Positions 18,951-26,985 of a stretch of 64,000 nucleotides of DNA are shown piece by piece. The DNA is taken from the NCBI GenBank assembly GCA_963771545.1, contig CAVYTX010000003.1, positions 1 to 64,000 of the forward strand, written 5' to 3'. The notes under the pieces are model-generated. The model was given only the letters and a program-made list of their open reading frames with translations. It made no database searches and was not told where the DNA came from. The DNA comes from CAKZLS01 sp963771545. GTDB taxonomy: Bacteria > Pseudomonadota > Alphaproteobacteria > Rhodospirillales > Defluviicoccaceae. Position numbers and translations under genes: made by a program. Position 1 is the stretch's first letter. Each line of letters opens with the position of its first letter.

Positions 18951-19933
18951 GTCGAACCATTGCGCCAGGGGCGCATCGGATCGATTCCGGCCGCTTCAAG
19001 AGCGCTGGCCAGTTGGGCAATCCCGGCCGTTCGCGATGGCGGACCTTCGCGAAGCATGGAAAGCACGCCGGGCGCCAATGCTCGGCATCTGCTCTCGCCA
19101 AACGACTCCCCATGTCCGGGATCCTCCGCAAAGGCGAGACCCGGCGCAATTTGGAGGGTCAAGGGAGGCCTCGTGGTCCGAAGGCGTCCGCCGATCTCGT
19201 CGGCCAGCGCTTTCACCACTGGCTCGGCGTTGGGCCACAACTCTTTCTCCATGTAAACGACCAGCGAATCCACGCGCGCAAACTCCGCGGCTCGAATCGG
19301 ACACTTCAGAGTGTAGCGGAGGCCGACCGCGTCGATGGCTGATGTCACCTCCCTCACGACGAAGCCCACCTGGTCGACGCCAACGCTCCAGTAGGTGCGA
19401 ACCAAGGGATGGGAGGGCTCTCCGACCAAGGATTGAGCAAACCAGAATTGGGTTCGTTCATCGACCCAATCCAACAACTCGTTGACGGCGAGACTGTCTC
19501 CCGGCGCGGGCGGCAGGCCCGGGCGGGCCATGTTCGCATATTGACCGGCCCTAAGTTGCCGGGTCTGGTTTTTGCGGCCGGCGACGCAAAAGCCGTTCTG
19601 CGCGCTCTGCATCACCACCCACCCCGTTTGCCATCGGTCGGAGGCGGCGGTCGAGGCGCGCAGGGCCGGGGCCAGATCGCGGCGATATCGGTTTGCCTCG
19701 GGACCTTCGCCGACGGGATCCCCGGCGGTGTACCAAGTGGCATAAAGCCACGCGGACATCTCGGAAAGCACGGCTGCGCGGGCGTCGTCGCTCTCGTTGC
19801 CCTCGATCTGTCTGAACGGCAAGTTGGAATTATTAGATCGAGATTGAACGACATCAAGAAGGCGCCGCAGACCGGCGGCGACATCCAGCGGTAAACGTTG
19901 GCGGCGCGCGACCGACGTCACGGGAGCGTCCAA
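18947..19933 (-). CDS. HopA1-like protein, putative phospho-Ser/Thr lyase of a split lanthipeptide dehydratase
   Basis: A 328-residue protein that by overall pattern and context resembles the T3SS effector HopA1 family: a long helical N-terminal half, then WVDERTQFWFAQSLVG, a beta-rich region with YWSVGVDQVGF, KCPIRAAEFARVDSLVVYM, and a C-terminal FGESRCRALAPGVLSM. In class V lanthipeptide and thioamitide (thioviridamide) pathways a HopA1-like protein works with an APH-fold kinase to dehydrate Ser/Thr. Here the APH-like gene is immediately upstream and overlapping, and a LanC-like gene immediately downstream and overlapping by four bases. Assignment rests on the three-gene arrangement plus family resemblance; a structure or profile search would settle it. 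No frameshift seen. Confidence 0.72.
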   Translation of the reverse strand: MDAPVTSVARRQRLPLDVAAGLRRLLDVVQSRSNNSNLPFRQIEGNESDDARAAVLSEMSAWLYATWYTAGDPVGEGPEANRYRRDLAPALRASTAASDRWQTGWVVMQSAQNGFCVAGRKNQTRQLRAGQYANMARPGLPPAPGDSLAVNELLDWVDERTQFWFAQSLVGEPSHPLVRTYWSVGVDQVGFVVREVTSAIDAVGLRYTLKCPIRAAEFARVDSLVVYMEKELWPNAEPVVKALADEIGGRLRTTRPPLTLQIAPGLAFAEDPGHGESFGESRCRALAPGVLSMLREGPPSRTAGIAQLASALEAAGIDPMRPWRNGST

Positions 19934-21147
19934 CGGGACAGAATTGCGGCGGCCTCGGGACGCTGTCCGAGAAGCAGGCGCGCTTGTTCAACAAGGGGAT
20001 CGACGAACCCCTCATCAACATTCGGCGCATACTCCGCCCACTCGCTGGCGATATGCAGCAGCCGAGCCGCCGCGAACAGAATTATCCGGTTCCATTCCTC
20101 ATCGCGACGGGGGTCCAATAAACCGTCCGCGGCCACATAGGCCCGGAGGAAATCCGTCAGCGCGGATTCGATGACCTTCGGCCATCCGCTGGCATCATAC
20201 CGAAAATCGGCGCCCTCCCGAATTGCCTCGACGACGGCTTCCGAAAAAACGCTTGCCACGTCCCAGGCCGGATCCCCGGAGCCCGACATTTCCCAGTCGA
20301 GAACCTTGAGCGAGGGAGGGTTCTCGCTCCTATCCAGGATCCAGTTGTCGCAGCGGATATCGCCGTGGATCAGGCACTGGTGACGATATGTCGACAAAGC
20401 CTCGCGAAGCGCCCGCGCCAAGCGTTCATCGGTGCCGAGAGCGCGCATGAACCGCCGCGCGCTCGCCGATCTATTGCCGATCGCCTCGTCGACGGCGCCC
20501 GGCAGATGCAAAACGCCGTCGGCGATGGAAGGCCATAGGCGGACGTCGATGGTCGCGCGGTGCCACTTGGCCATGAGCTCACCAAGCCGGGCGGCGATGC
20601 CTGGGGACTTGATCGACATCATATCTTTTGGACTGGGCCATTCCTGCCCTTTGGCGAGAGATTCAAGGACCAGAAGCTGACGGCGCTCGTCGATCAGAAG
20701 CGGCTTCGGCAGCACGGCCGCCAGGGCGGGCATCCAACCCGCTAGCCGATAGACATAAAGCTCTCTCTGCAACGTCCTTCCGCTCTCGGATGCCTGTTCG
20801 CCGGCCTGCTTGACGATGGCGCACCGGCCATCGGGCGCCACGACCCGGCACACCACGTGGGAGCGCGCAAGAACGTCGACTTTCAGACGGGAATCGTCGG
20901 CGTCCGCGGCGCCCAGCCACCCTGACGCCACGAGGACTCGCACGGGCGGCAGAGGTTTCGCCCGGCTTCGTTGCCCTGAAGCGCCGCCGCCACTGCTCGC
21001 CGAGGCGCCTTGATCGCTGTGCTCGGGTCTTGGGGCCGCGGCAGGCTCGGTTGATATTCTCCGGGTCACCGGACTCTCGCTTCGGAGAGGTAGGTGAGCG
21101 ATGCCGGAACCGGCCGGTGCAACGTGGTCCCGGGCGCCACGTTGCAA
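19918..21147 (-). CDS. APH-fold phosphotransferase, putative kinase of a split lanthipeptide dehydratase
   Basis: A 409-residue aminoglycoside-phosphotransferase-fold protein. The catalytic loop CLIHGDIRCDNWIL (Brenner motif HxDxxxxN, about residues 273-286) and the metal-binding DWEMSGSGDPAWDVA follow in the expected order. The nucleotide-binding N-lobe includes CAIVKQAGE with a candidate ATP-binding lysine. A disordered Ser/Gly/Pro-rich N-terminal segment of about 65 residues precedes the kinase fold. In class V lanthipeptides the kinase partner (LxmK type) has this fold and phosphorylates Ser/Thr before elimination by the HopA1-like lyase. It lies between the Cys-repeat subtilisin and the HopA1-like gene, overlapping the latter. 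A drug or small-molecule kinase is an alternative but does not explain the neighbours. Confidence 0.8.
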   Translation of the reverse strand: MQRGARDHVAPAGSGIAHLPLRSESPVTRRISTEPAAAPRPEHSDQGASASSGGGASGQRSRAKPLPPVRVLVASGWLGAADADDSRLKVDVLARSHVVCRVVAPDGRCAIVKQAGEQASESGRTLQRELYVYRLAGWMPALAAVLPKPLLIDERRQLLVLESLAKGQEWPSPKDMMSIKSPGIAARLGELMAKWHRATIDVRLWPSIADGVLHLPGAVDEAIGNRSASARRFMRALGTDERLARALREALSTYRHQCLIHGDIRCDNWILDRSENPPSLKVLDWEMSGSGDPAWDVASVFSEAVVEAIREGADFRYDASGWPKVIESALTDFLRAYVAADGLLDPRRDEEWNRIILFAAARLLHIASEWAEYAPNVDEGFVDPLVEQARLLLGQRPEAAAILSRWTLP

Positions 21148-21237
21148 GCCGATTGCCGTATACCACCGACCGTCGGTATAACCCCTGCCATGCTGCGGCG
21201 GATCGTCAACGCCGCCCGTGCCCGCCGTGCGCGGCTC

Positions 21238-23136
21238 TCAGCGTTCTTCGCCATACCACGGAGAATAGGGGTCGTAGGCCTCCCAGTCACCGGTCCCATA
21301 GGGGTCATACCCAGCCGTCCCATGGGGATCCATCGCCGCGCCCGGAGATCCAGGCGGCAAACCGGGATGATCGATGCCGCAAAGCGGTCCCGAGGGACAA
21401 CGGATCACCGCCGACGGTTGCGGACACGTCACCGCGGATCTCGTGGGGCAGACGACTGTCTGCGATGGGCAAAGCGTGATTTCCGACGGGCAACTTGCGA
21501 TCGTCCTCGATGGGCAAACCGTCACCTGAGACGCACAGGATATCGAGCGCGTCGGGCAAATTGTCAGAAGCGAAGGACAAGTAACGATTGGCCGCGACGG
21601 ACATGCCGCCAGTTGGGACGGACAGATGGTCGCCACCGACGGGCAGGTAACTATTGGCCGCGACGGACATACCACCTGTTGGGACGGACAGATGGTCACC
21701 ACCGACGGACAGCGGATGATCGGTCGGCTGGGTGCGGGACATGCCCGGTTGATGGCGGCCTCCGCATCCACGCAGCCGTGACCATAGTTGTCGTTCGGCA
21801 CCGGATCACCGGGGTTGTCCCGCAACGGCCGCGCCGTTTGCCGAATAATGTCGCCTACCTGAGCGGCGGTCAGGTTGGGGTTGCAGGAGAAGATCAGGGC
21901 GGCCACCCCGGCGACGTGCGGGGAAGCCATGGATGTGCCCTGCATGGTCGTAAAACCATTGTCCCAGACCGTGCTCAGTATCCCAACGCCCGGCGCCGAC
22001 ACGTCAATGTGTGGACCGGTTTGGGAGAAACTGGCGCGGTGATCGGCCTGGTCGATGGCGGCGACGGCGATTACATCGGGATATGCGGCGGGAAAGCTTG
22101 TCGGATTGCCCTGGTTGAAGGCGTTGCCCATCGCCGCGACGACCACGCAGCCCTGGGCGATCGCATAGGCGATCGCATCCCGCTCCACCTGCGTATCGAC
22201 CGTACCGCCGAGGCTGAGATTGAGCACGCGGGCGCCGTGATCGGCCGCCCAGCGGATGCCGGCGGCGATATCGGCCGCGGAACCGGTGCCACGCACGTCG
22301 TTGGGGTTGGTGATATTGACGATGCGCGCGAGCACCCGGACCGGCATCAGCCGACAGTTCCACGTCACACCGGCCACGCCCGTGCCATTGTTGCTGAGGC
22401 AGGCTATGGTACCGGCGACGTGCGTTCCGTGTCCGACTTCGTCCTGAGGGTCGTTGTCGCGGCCGGCAAAATCACCCTCGAAGCGGAATCCAGCGGGCGG
22501 AATGGGATTGGGGCCCAAGTCCACCATGTCCGTGCCCTGGACGAGCAACGGGGCCAACTCCGGATGGTCGAGGTCGATGCCGGTATCGATGACGGCGACG
22601 ACCACGTTCGGTGAACCGGTGGTGCGGTCCCACGCCGCCGGGCAATTGATCTTGGTCAGCCCCCACTGCGCCGAGAAGCTCGGATCGTTGGGAATGATGC
22701 TCGTTTCCCGATAGCGGTTGGGTTCCGCGTACTCGACACCGTCGAGATCGCCGAACCGCCCAGCCGCCTCTTCCACATCGACACCGCGTTCGAAGCGAAC
22801 GCGAAAGGTCGAAGCCATGGCAACGGCGTCCGTCATCCCGGCGGCGAGCGGCGAGGCGGGCGAATGCAAACGTGTAACCGATGAAACCTTGAGTTCGTTG
22901 AGGACGCTATCGAGCGCACTCACCCCGAAGCTGCGAGGCCCCGCATCGGCCCGGCCACGGGTCGGTCCCCTTGGAATGCTCTCGGTAATCTGCGCCGCCA
23001 CATCATCTCGCAACTGCACGAGCAGTTCGCCGGGAATGGCGTTGGAGCCGTCGCTCCCGAAAATGCTTTCCTCAGCCTGCGTCGGCCTCGAGGACTTCTT
23101 CGAACCACCCCGCACCGACTTGCGTTTTTGCGCCAT
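21238..23136 (-). CDS. Subtilisin-like S8 protease with C-terminal Cys-Pro-Ser repeat tail
   Basis: A 632-residue S8 serine protease with intact triad: Asp184 in VIDTGID, His236 in GHGTHVAG, Ser402 in GTSMASPHVAG, and oxyanion Asn338 in AAMGNA. Residues about 30-145 form a propeptide-like region ending VEYAEPNRY. The N-terminus is Lys/Arg/Ser-rich with no obvious secretion signal. After the catalytic domain (about 150-460), residues 466-586 hold 17 cysteines at 6-7-residue spacing, mostly as Cys-Pro-Ser, followed by a Gly/Pro/Tyr/Asp-rich tail (587-632). Three genes for a split Ser/Thr dehydratase and a LanC-like cyclase follow on the same strand, so the tail is the obvious candidate substrate for thioether cross-linking. 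A disulfide-stabilised structural repeat is the main alternative. GAGGGAG precedes the ATG. Confidence 0.93.
   Translation of the reverse strand: MAQKRKSVRGGSKKSSRPTQAEESIFGSDGSNAIPGELLVQLRDDVAAQITESIPRGPTRGRADAGPRSFGVSALDSVLNELKVSSVTRLHSPASPLAAGMTDAVAMASTFRVRFERGVDVEEAAGRFGDLDGVEYAEPNRYRETSIIPNDPSFSAQWGLTKINCPAAWDRTTGSPNVVVAVIDTGIDLDHPELAPLLVQGTDMVDLGPNPIPPAGFRFEGDFAGRDNDPQDEVGHGTHVAGTIACLSNNGTGVAGVTWNCRLMPVRVLARIVNITNPNDVRGTGSAADIAAGIRWAADHGARVLNLSLGGTVDTQVERDAIAYAIAQGCVVVAAMGNAFNQGNPTSFPAAYPDVIAVAAIDQADHRASFSQTGPHIDVSAPGVGILSTVWDNGFTTMQGTSMASPHVAGVAALIFSCNPNLTAAQVGDIIRQTARPLRDNPGDPVPNDNYGHGCVDAEAAINRACPAPSRPIIRCPSVVTICPSQQVVCPSRPIVTCPSVATICPSQLAACPSRPIVTCPSLLTICPTRSISCASQVTVCPSRTIASCPSEITLCPSQTVVCPTRSAVTCPQPSAVIRCPSGPLCGIDHPGLPPGSPGAAMDPHGTAGYDPYGTGDWEAYDPYSPWYGEER
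21379..21741 (-). repeat. 66-bp tandem repeats encoding the Cys-Pro-Ser motif
   Basis: The DNA for residues 466-586 of the subtilisin is a degenerate tandem array with a 66-bp period (22 codons), best preserved at about 21580-21720 where successive units differ at only a few positions. Each unit encodes three Cys-led blocks of 7, 7 and 8 residues, with consensus CPSxxTI, CPSQxxV and CPSRPIVT. Units become more diverged toward the 3-prime end. The reading frame is preserved throughout, indicating selection on the protein rather than a non-coding repeat. Confidence 0.85.
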
Positions 23137-23608
23137 GACTTAGCTCCCTCTCAATGTCGAGTGAGTGAAAACTCAGTGAAAACTAAGCACGTTTACGCTC
23201 AATCCTTCCGTCGCGGGCGAACCTCGATGTTTCTTTTTCTGATTCTCTTCCATGGATAAATTCGTGGAGAAGGGAAGCCCGGAATCCGAAACGCGCTGTA
23301 CTGCGGAACCCGCATGTGCCGGAGGTTCCGCGCTTCGTCGTCCGTATCCGATGCGGCGTGTTGGAGTGCAACCGCGCCGGAAACCGGTTCCGGCCCGCGC
23401 CACTGATATAAGCAGACCGTTATAGCCGCCCACCAGCGCCCGCTCCCACATCCCAACTCAAACTCACTTTGAACAATGAACTGGCCAACAGTGAGCAATT
23501 GGTTAGAGTTAATGTATCACATCCACGGTTCTCAGTCCACAAAACTAGCGCGAGGGCGTCGATAACGCGAGGCAGTATCAGAGGCAGTATCAACGGTCGT
23601 TGGTATTA
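23137..23608. promoter_or_regulatory. Gap upstream of the subtilisin gene with short direct repeats
   Basis: This 472-base region has no supported gene. Next to the subtilisin start are two perfect copies of AGTGAAAACT (23164-23173 and 23175-23184), spaced 11 bases apart, about one helical turn. That is consistent with a regulator site, though no regulator is known here. A second small direct repeat, GAGGCAGTATCA twice in tandem (23569-23592), lies just beyond the 3-prime end of the HAD gene. AT-richer sequence around 23460-23520 may hold the promoter of the subtilisin operon. Confidence 0.35.
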
Positions 23609-24361
23609 TCAACGAACCGAGAGCAGGGCTTCCGCGAACTCGGCGAAACCGGCGCCGGCATCGTGCCCGGTGACATAGGCGGGAGCCGCCTCCAACCGAT
23701 CCGCGAAGTTTCGGACATTGGCGACGCCCACCGCGTTCGCGAAATACGCGAACATGGGGGAATCGTTGGGCGAATCTCCGATAAACGCATACCGATCTTT
23801 CTCGGCGTCGAGATCCACGCCAAAAGCTTCGGCCATCAGGATCCGTGTCATGGTCACCTTGTCGTAGTTTCCGAACCAGCCGTTGACATGGTTGGAACTG
23901 ACCTTGGCGACGGCGCCCTCGGACCGGAAGATTTCGACAATCCGTTCGATGCGTTCTGGCGGCAATCGGGGAACGTCTTCGCAAAAATCGATAGCGAGAT
24001 CGGCCTCGCGGTAAGCCTGATCGGCGGCGACGGCCGCGCCCGGAACGCCGGCGAGGATACGCTCGCGCACCCGGTCGAGCCGCTGGCGGTGGTTGGCCCG
24101 CTGGTCCGCGTCGAGGAAAAACCGCCGAACCATCCCGCGTTCTTTCGCGAGGTAGCGGAAATAGAACGCTCCGTTCTCGCCGACCACGGCGTCGACCGGC
24201 CACATACGGGCGATGTGATCGCACCATCCGGCGGGCCGGCCGGTGATGGGAACGCACACGAACCCGCCCCGCGACAACCGCGCGAGCGCCGAATACGCCT
24301 CCGCCGTCAGCTTGCCGGCGGTGGTCAGGGTGTCGTCGATGTCGAAGAAAACGCCGCGCAT
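23609..24361 (-). CDS. HAD-superfamily (class IIB-like) phosphatase
   Basis: A 250-residue haloacid-dehalogenase-fold hydrolase with motif I FFDIDDTLT at the N-terminus, motif II VPITGRPAGW, a putative motif III lysine in NYDKVTM, and motif IV AFIGDSPNDSPMF. The cap insertion between motifs II and III and the overall order fit the Cof/sucrose-phosphatase/mannosyl-3-phosphoglycerate-phosphatase-like subgroup, which acts on phosphosugars. ATG 24361 is chosen because GGAGGGG lies nine bases upstream; a GTG at 24403 would add 14 residues with no ribosome site. It stands alone on the minus strand between the subtilisin locus and a divergent flavoprotein gene, so the substrate is not indicated by context. 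Confidence 0.85.
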   Translation of the reverse strand: MRGVFFDIDDTLTTAGKLTAEAYSALARLSRGGFVCVPITGRPAGWCDHIARMWPVDAVVGENGAFYFRYLAKERGMVRRFFLDADQRANHRQRLDRVRERILAGVPGAAVAADQAYREADLAIDFCEDVPRLPPERIERIVEIFRSEGAVAKVSSNHVNGWFGNYDKVTMTRILMAEAFGVDLDAEKDRYAFIGDSPNDSPMFAYFANAVGVANVRNFADRLEAAPAYVTGHDAGAGFAEFAEALLSVR

Positions 24362-24612
24362 GCGCCGGCGCCCCTCCGGCGGAAAGTCAGCGATGGGCCG
24401 CACCGTTTCTCTCCCTATTTAAGTGGGCAGGATAAACCGGATTCGGCGAACGGGAAGCGTTTCCATCGAAGCGCGTCCGATCGCCATGAAACGAGAGGGG
24501 ATGGTGCAATGCAGCATCAAATTTGCTAATATCTCTGTTTCTGGCAGCTTTCTTGCCGGAGCTCGGCCAAAGAGGACGGCCGACGCCCGGCTCTCGCCTC
24601 CGAGGCCGCGCC

Positions 24613-26131
24613 ATGGATACGATGTCCGTCTCCGAATTTCTGACCACCTTTCTTGCGGTGATGTCGGCGCTGTTCGTATTCGCCATCGGTGTTTGCGTGC
24701 TGATGGTGGTGGCGCTTTACGTCATCGACGTCACCCAGACCAAACACGCCATACGCCGCAACTTCCCGGTCATCGGACGATTGCGGTATGTCCTTGAAAA
24801 TCTTGGAACGTTCCTGCGGCAATACTTTTTCGCCATGGACCGCGAGGAAATGCCGTTTAACCGCGAGCAGCGCGGCTGGGTTTACCGCGCCGCCAAGAAC
24901 CTCGACAACACGGTTCCCTTCGGTTCCACCCGCAACTTGCGCCCGCTGGGAACGATCCTGTTCGCCAACGCGGCGTTCCCAAGCCTTGAAGGAGTGGCCG
25001 CGCCGGCGCCTCCCGTCACCATTGGCCCCTCCTGCGCTCACCCTTATGCGGCGCCCAGTTTCTTCAACATTTCGGCCATGAGCTTCGGCGCCATATCCAA
25101 ACGCGATTGTGGCGCTGTCCAACGGCGCGCGCATGGCCGGCTGCTGGATGAATACCGGCGAGGGCGGACTGACGCCGTGGCATCTGGAGGGCGGCGCCGA
25201 CATCGTCTTTCAGATCGGCACCGCCAAGTATGGTGTCCGTGGCGAAAGTAGCGGGCTGGACGAGGCCAAGCTGCGGACCGTTGCCGCGCATCCGCGAGTG
25301 CGCATGATCGAGATTAAGCTGAGCCAGGGCGCCAAACCAGGCAAGGGCGGGATCTTGCCGGCCGCCAAGGTCACTCCCGAGATTGCCCACATCCGTGGCA
25401 TCCCGGCGGGCCGGGACTCCATCAGTCCCAGCCGTCACCCGGACATCGGCAACGTCGGAGAGTTGCTGGATTTTATCGAACGGGCGCGGTCGGTGACCGG
25501 AAAGCCCGCCGGATTTAAGCTGGTGATCGGCGATCCCGGCTGGCTCGACGAATTATTGGGCGAAATCAAGCGCCGGGGCGAGGGCAGCGCCCCCGATTTC
25601 ATCACCGTCGACAGCGCCGACGGAGGCACCGGCACGGCGCCCATGAGTCTCATGGACTACATGGGCCTGCCCATTCAGGAGAGCCTGCCGCTGGTGATCG
25701 ACGCGCTGGCGGCATACGGGCTCCGCGAACGCATCAAGGTGATCGCGTCGGGCAAACTGATCACCCCGGCGGAGGTCGCTTGGGCGCTGTGCGTGGGAGC
25801 CGACTTCGCCAACTCGGCGCGCGGGTTCATGTTCGCGCTGGGCTGCGTGCAATCGCTTCAGTGCAACAAGAACACCTGCCCCACCGGCATCACCACCCAC
25901 GACCCCAAACTGCAGAAGGGGCTGGATACCGCCGACAAGGCCGAACGGGTCAGGCACTACGTGGAGAACATGGTCCGCGAGGTGGGCGTCATCGCCCACT
26001 CCTGCGGCGTTTCCGATCCTCGCCAACTCCGCCGGCATCACTGCCGCATCGTCACCGCGCCGGGGTGCTCCACGCCGCTGGACCGGCTTTATCCGGAAAC
26101 GCCCCCAAGACCGGCGCCCGAAGCCGCGTGA
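24613..26131 (+). CDS. FMN-binding glutamate synthase-like protein (frameshifted near 25101)
   Basis: Membrane-anchored protein of the glutamate-synthase-related FMN family. Residues about 10-45 form one or two transmembrane helices, followed by the TIM-barrel core: FFNISAMSFGAISK, then GARMAGCWMNTGEGG, KPGKGGILPAAKVTPEIA, ITVDSADGGTGTAP, and the Cys-rich CNKNTCPTGITTHDP that in GltB-type proteins belongs to the Fe-S cluster region. The frame breaks after SFGAISK at about 25101, where a likely CCC run has lost two bases (or gained one); the second frame continues from AIVALSNGARMAG to the stop at 26131. About 505 residues when corrected. The reaction is not known for these solitary forms. The next gene overlaps the stop. 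Confidence 0.82.
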
Positions 26132-26874
26132 GTCCCTCCGTGCGTCACATCGCTCGGCCGTGTTCCAATGTCCCTTCCGGATGGCTGTTGCTGGCAATCG
26201 CCCTGGGGCTTGCGCTATCGCCGATGAGCGCCGCCGCCGCCGAACCGGAGACGATCCCCACGACCTCGCTTCCGAACAACCGCGGAACCGGATTCTTCGT
26301 CACCGGCGAGGGGCATTTCATTACCGCCAATCATGTCATCGGGGGTTGCAGCACGAATGCGGTGTTGACGCCGGGCGGCGCCATGCCCGCGGAACTGGTT
26401 TCAAGGTCCAAGGAAATGGATCTGGCACTGATCAAGACACGAAGCAAACCTGTTTTCCATGGCCGCTTCAACGTCGATCCGGCTCAGGCGTTTCGGCGCA
26501 CGCTGAGCGTTACCGGCTACCTCACCAAGGGGGGCCTGGGGTCCGGAAGCACAACGACCGGACGCTTTCTCGGGCGGACCTCCGCGCGCGGGGGACGGTT
26601 CGCGATCAAGGCCAAGGACGCGATCGCGGGAGGCAACAGCGGAAGTCCGGTCGTCGATTACCGCGGTGGCATCGTCGGCATGCTCGTAGCGAGAGGCCAG
26701 AAAGATCGCCGCGTCGGGATCGCCGTCGATGTGTTCACGATCACCGAATTTCTGTCGCAATCGGCCATCAAGATCGAAACGGTCGCCGGCGGCGAGTACA
26801 ACCCGCTGGCCAGCGGCGCCACAGTGACGCGCACCTATACCTTTCCGGTTTTATGTCTCGCGCCGAAACAGTAA
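26128..26874 (+). CDS. Secreted trypsin-like serine protease
   Basis: A small (about 248 residues) chymotrypsin-fold protease with an N-terminal signal peptide (hydrophobic WLLLAIALGLAL, likely cleavage after SAAAA). The triad is visible as His in FITANHVIGG, Asp in EMDLALIKT and Ser in AGGNSGSPVV, in the order and spacing of bacterial S1/S1C proteases such as the DegP protease domain, but there is no PDZ domain. The GTG at 26128 overlaps the upstream stop (GTGA); GTG 26140 is an alternative start. Translational coupling with the flavoprotein gene is likely. The substrate is unknown. Confidence 0.82.
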   Translation: MSPSVRHIARPCSNVPSGWLLLAIALGLALSPMSAAAAEPETIPTTSLPNNRGTGFFVTGEGHFITANHVIGGCSTNAVLTPGGAMPAELVSRSKEMDLALIKTRSKPVFHGRFNVDPAQAFRRTLSVTGYLTKGGLGSGSTTTGRFLGRTSARGGRFAIKAKDAIAGGNSGSPVVDYRGGIVGMLVARGQKDRRVGIAVDVFTITEFLSQSAIKIETVAGGEYNPLASGATVTRTYTFPVLCLAPKQ

Positions 26875-26985
26875 AAGGCGTCGAACCCGAACCGAGCAAT
26901 ATAGTTCCGGACATGGAACGATAAGATCCAGGAAACTCGAAACCACTTGACCGCCGCCGTGCGTCGATGCCATGGACAGGCTGAC

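Noticed and set aside
21379..21741. 66-bp repeats considered as a CRISPR array
   Set aside because: The period has no conserved repeat/unique spacer division, no cas genes are near, and the frame is kept as part of the subtilisin.
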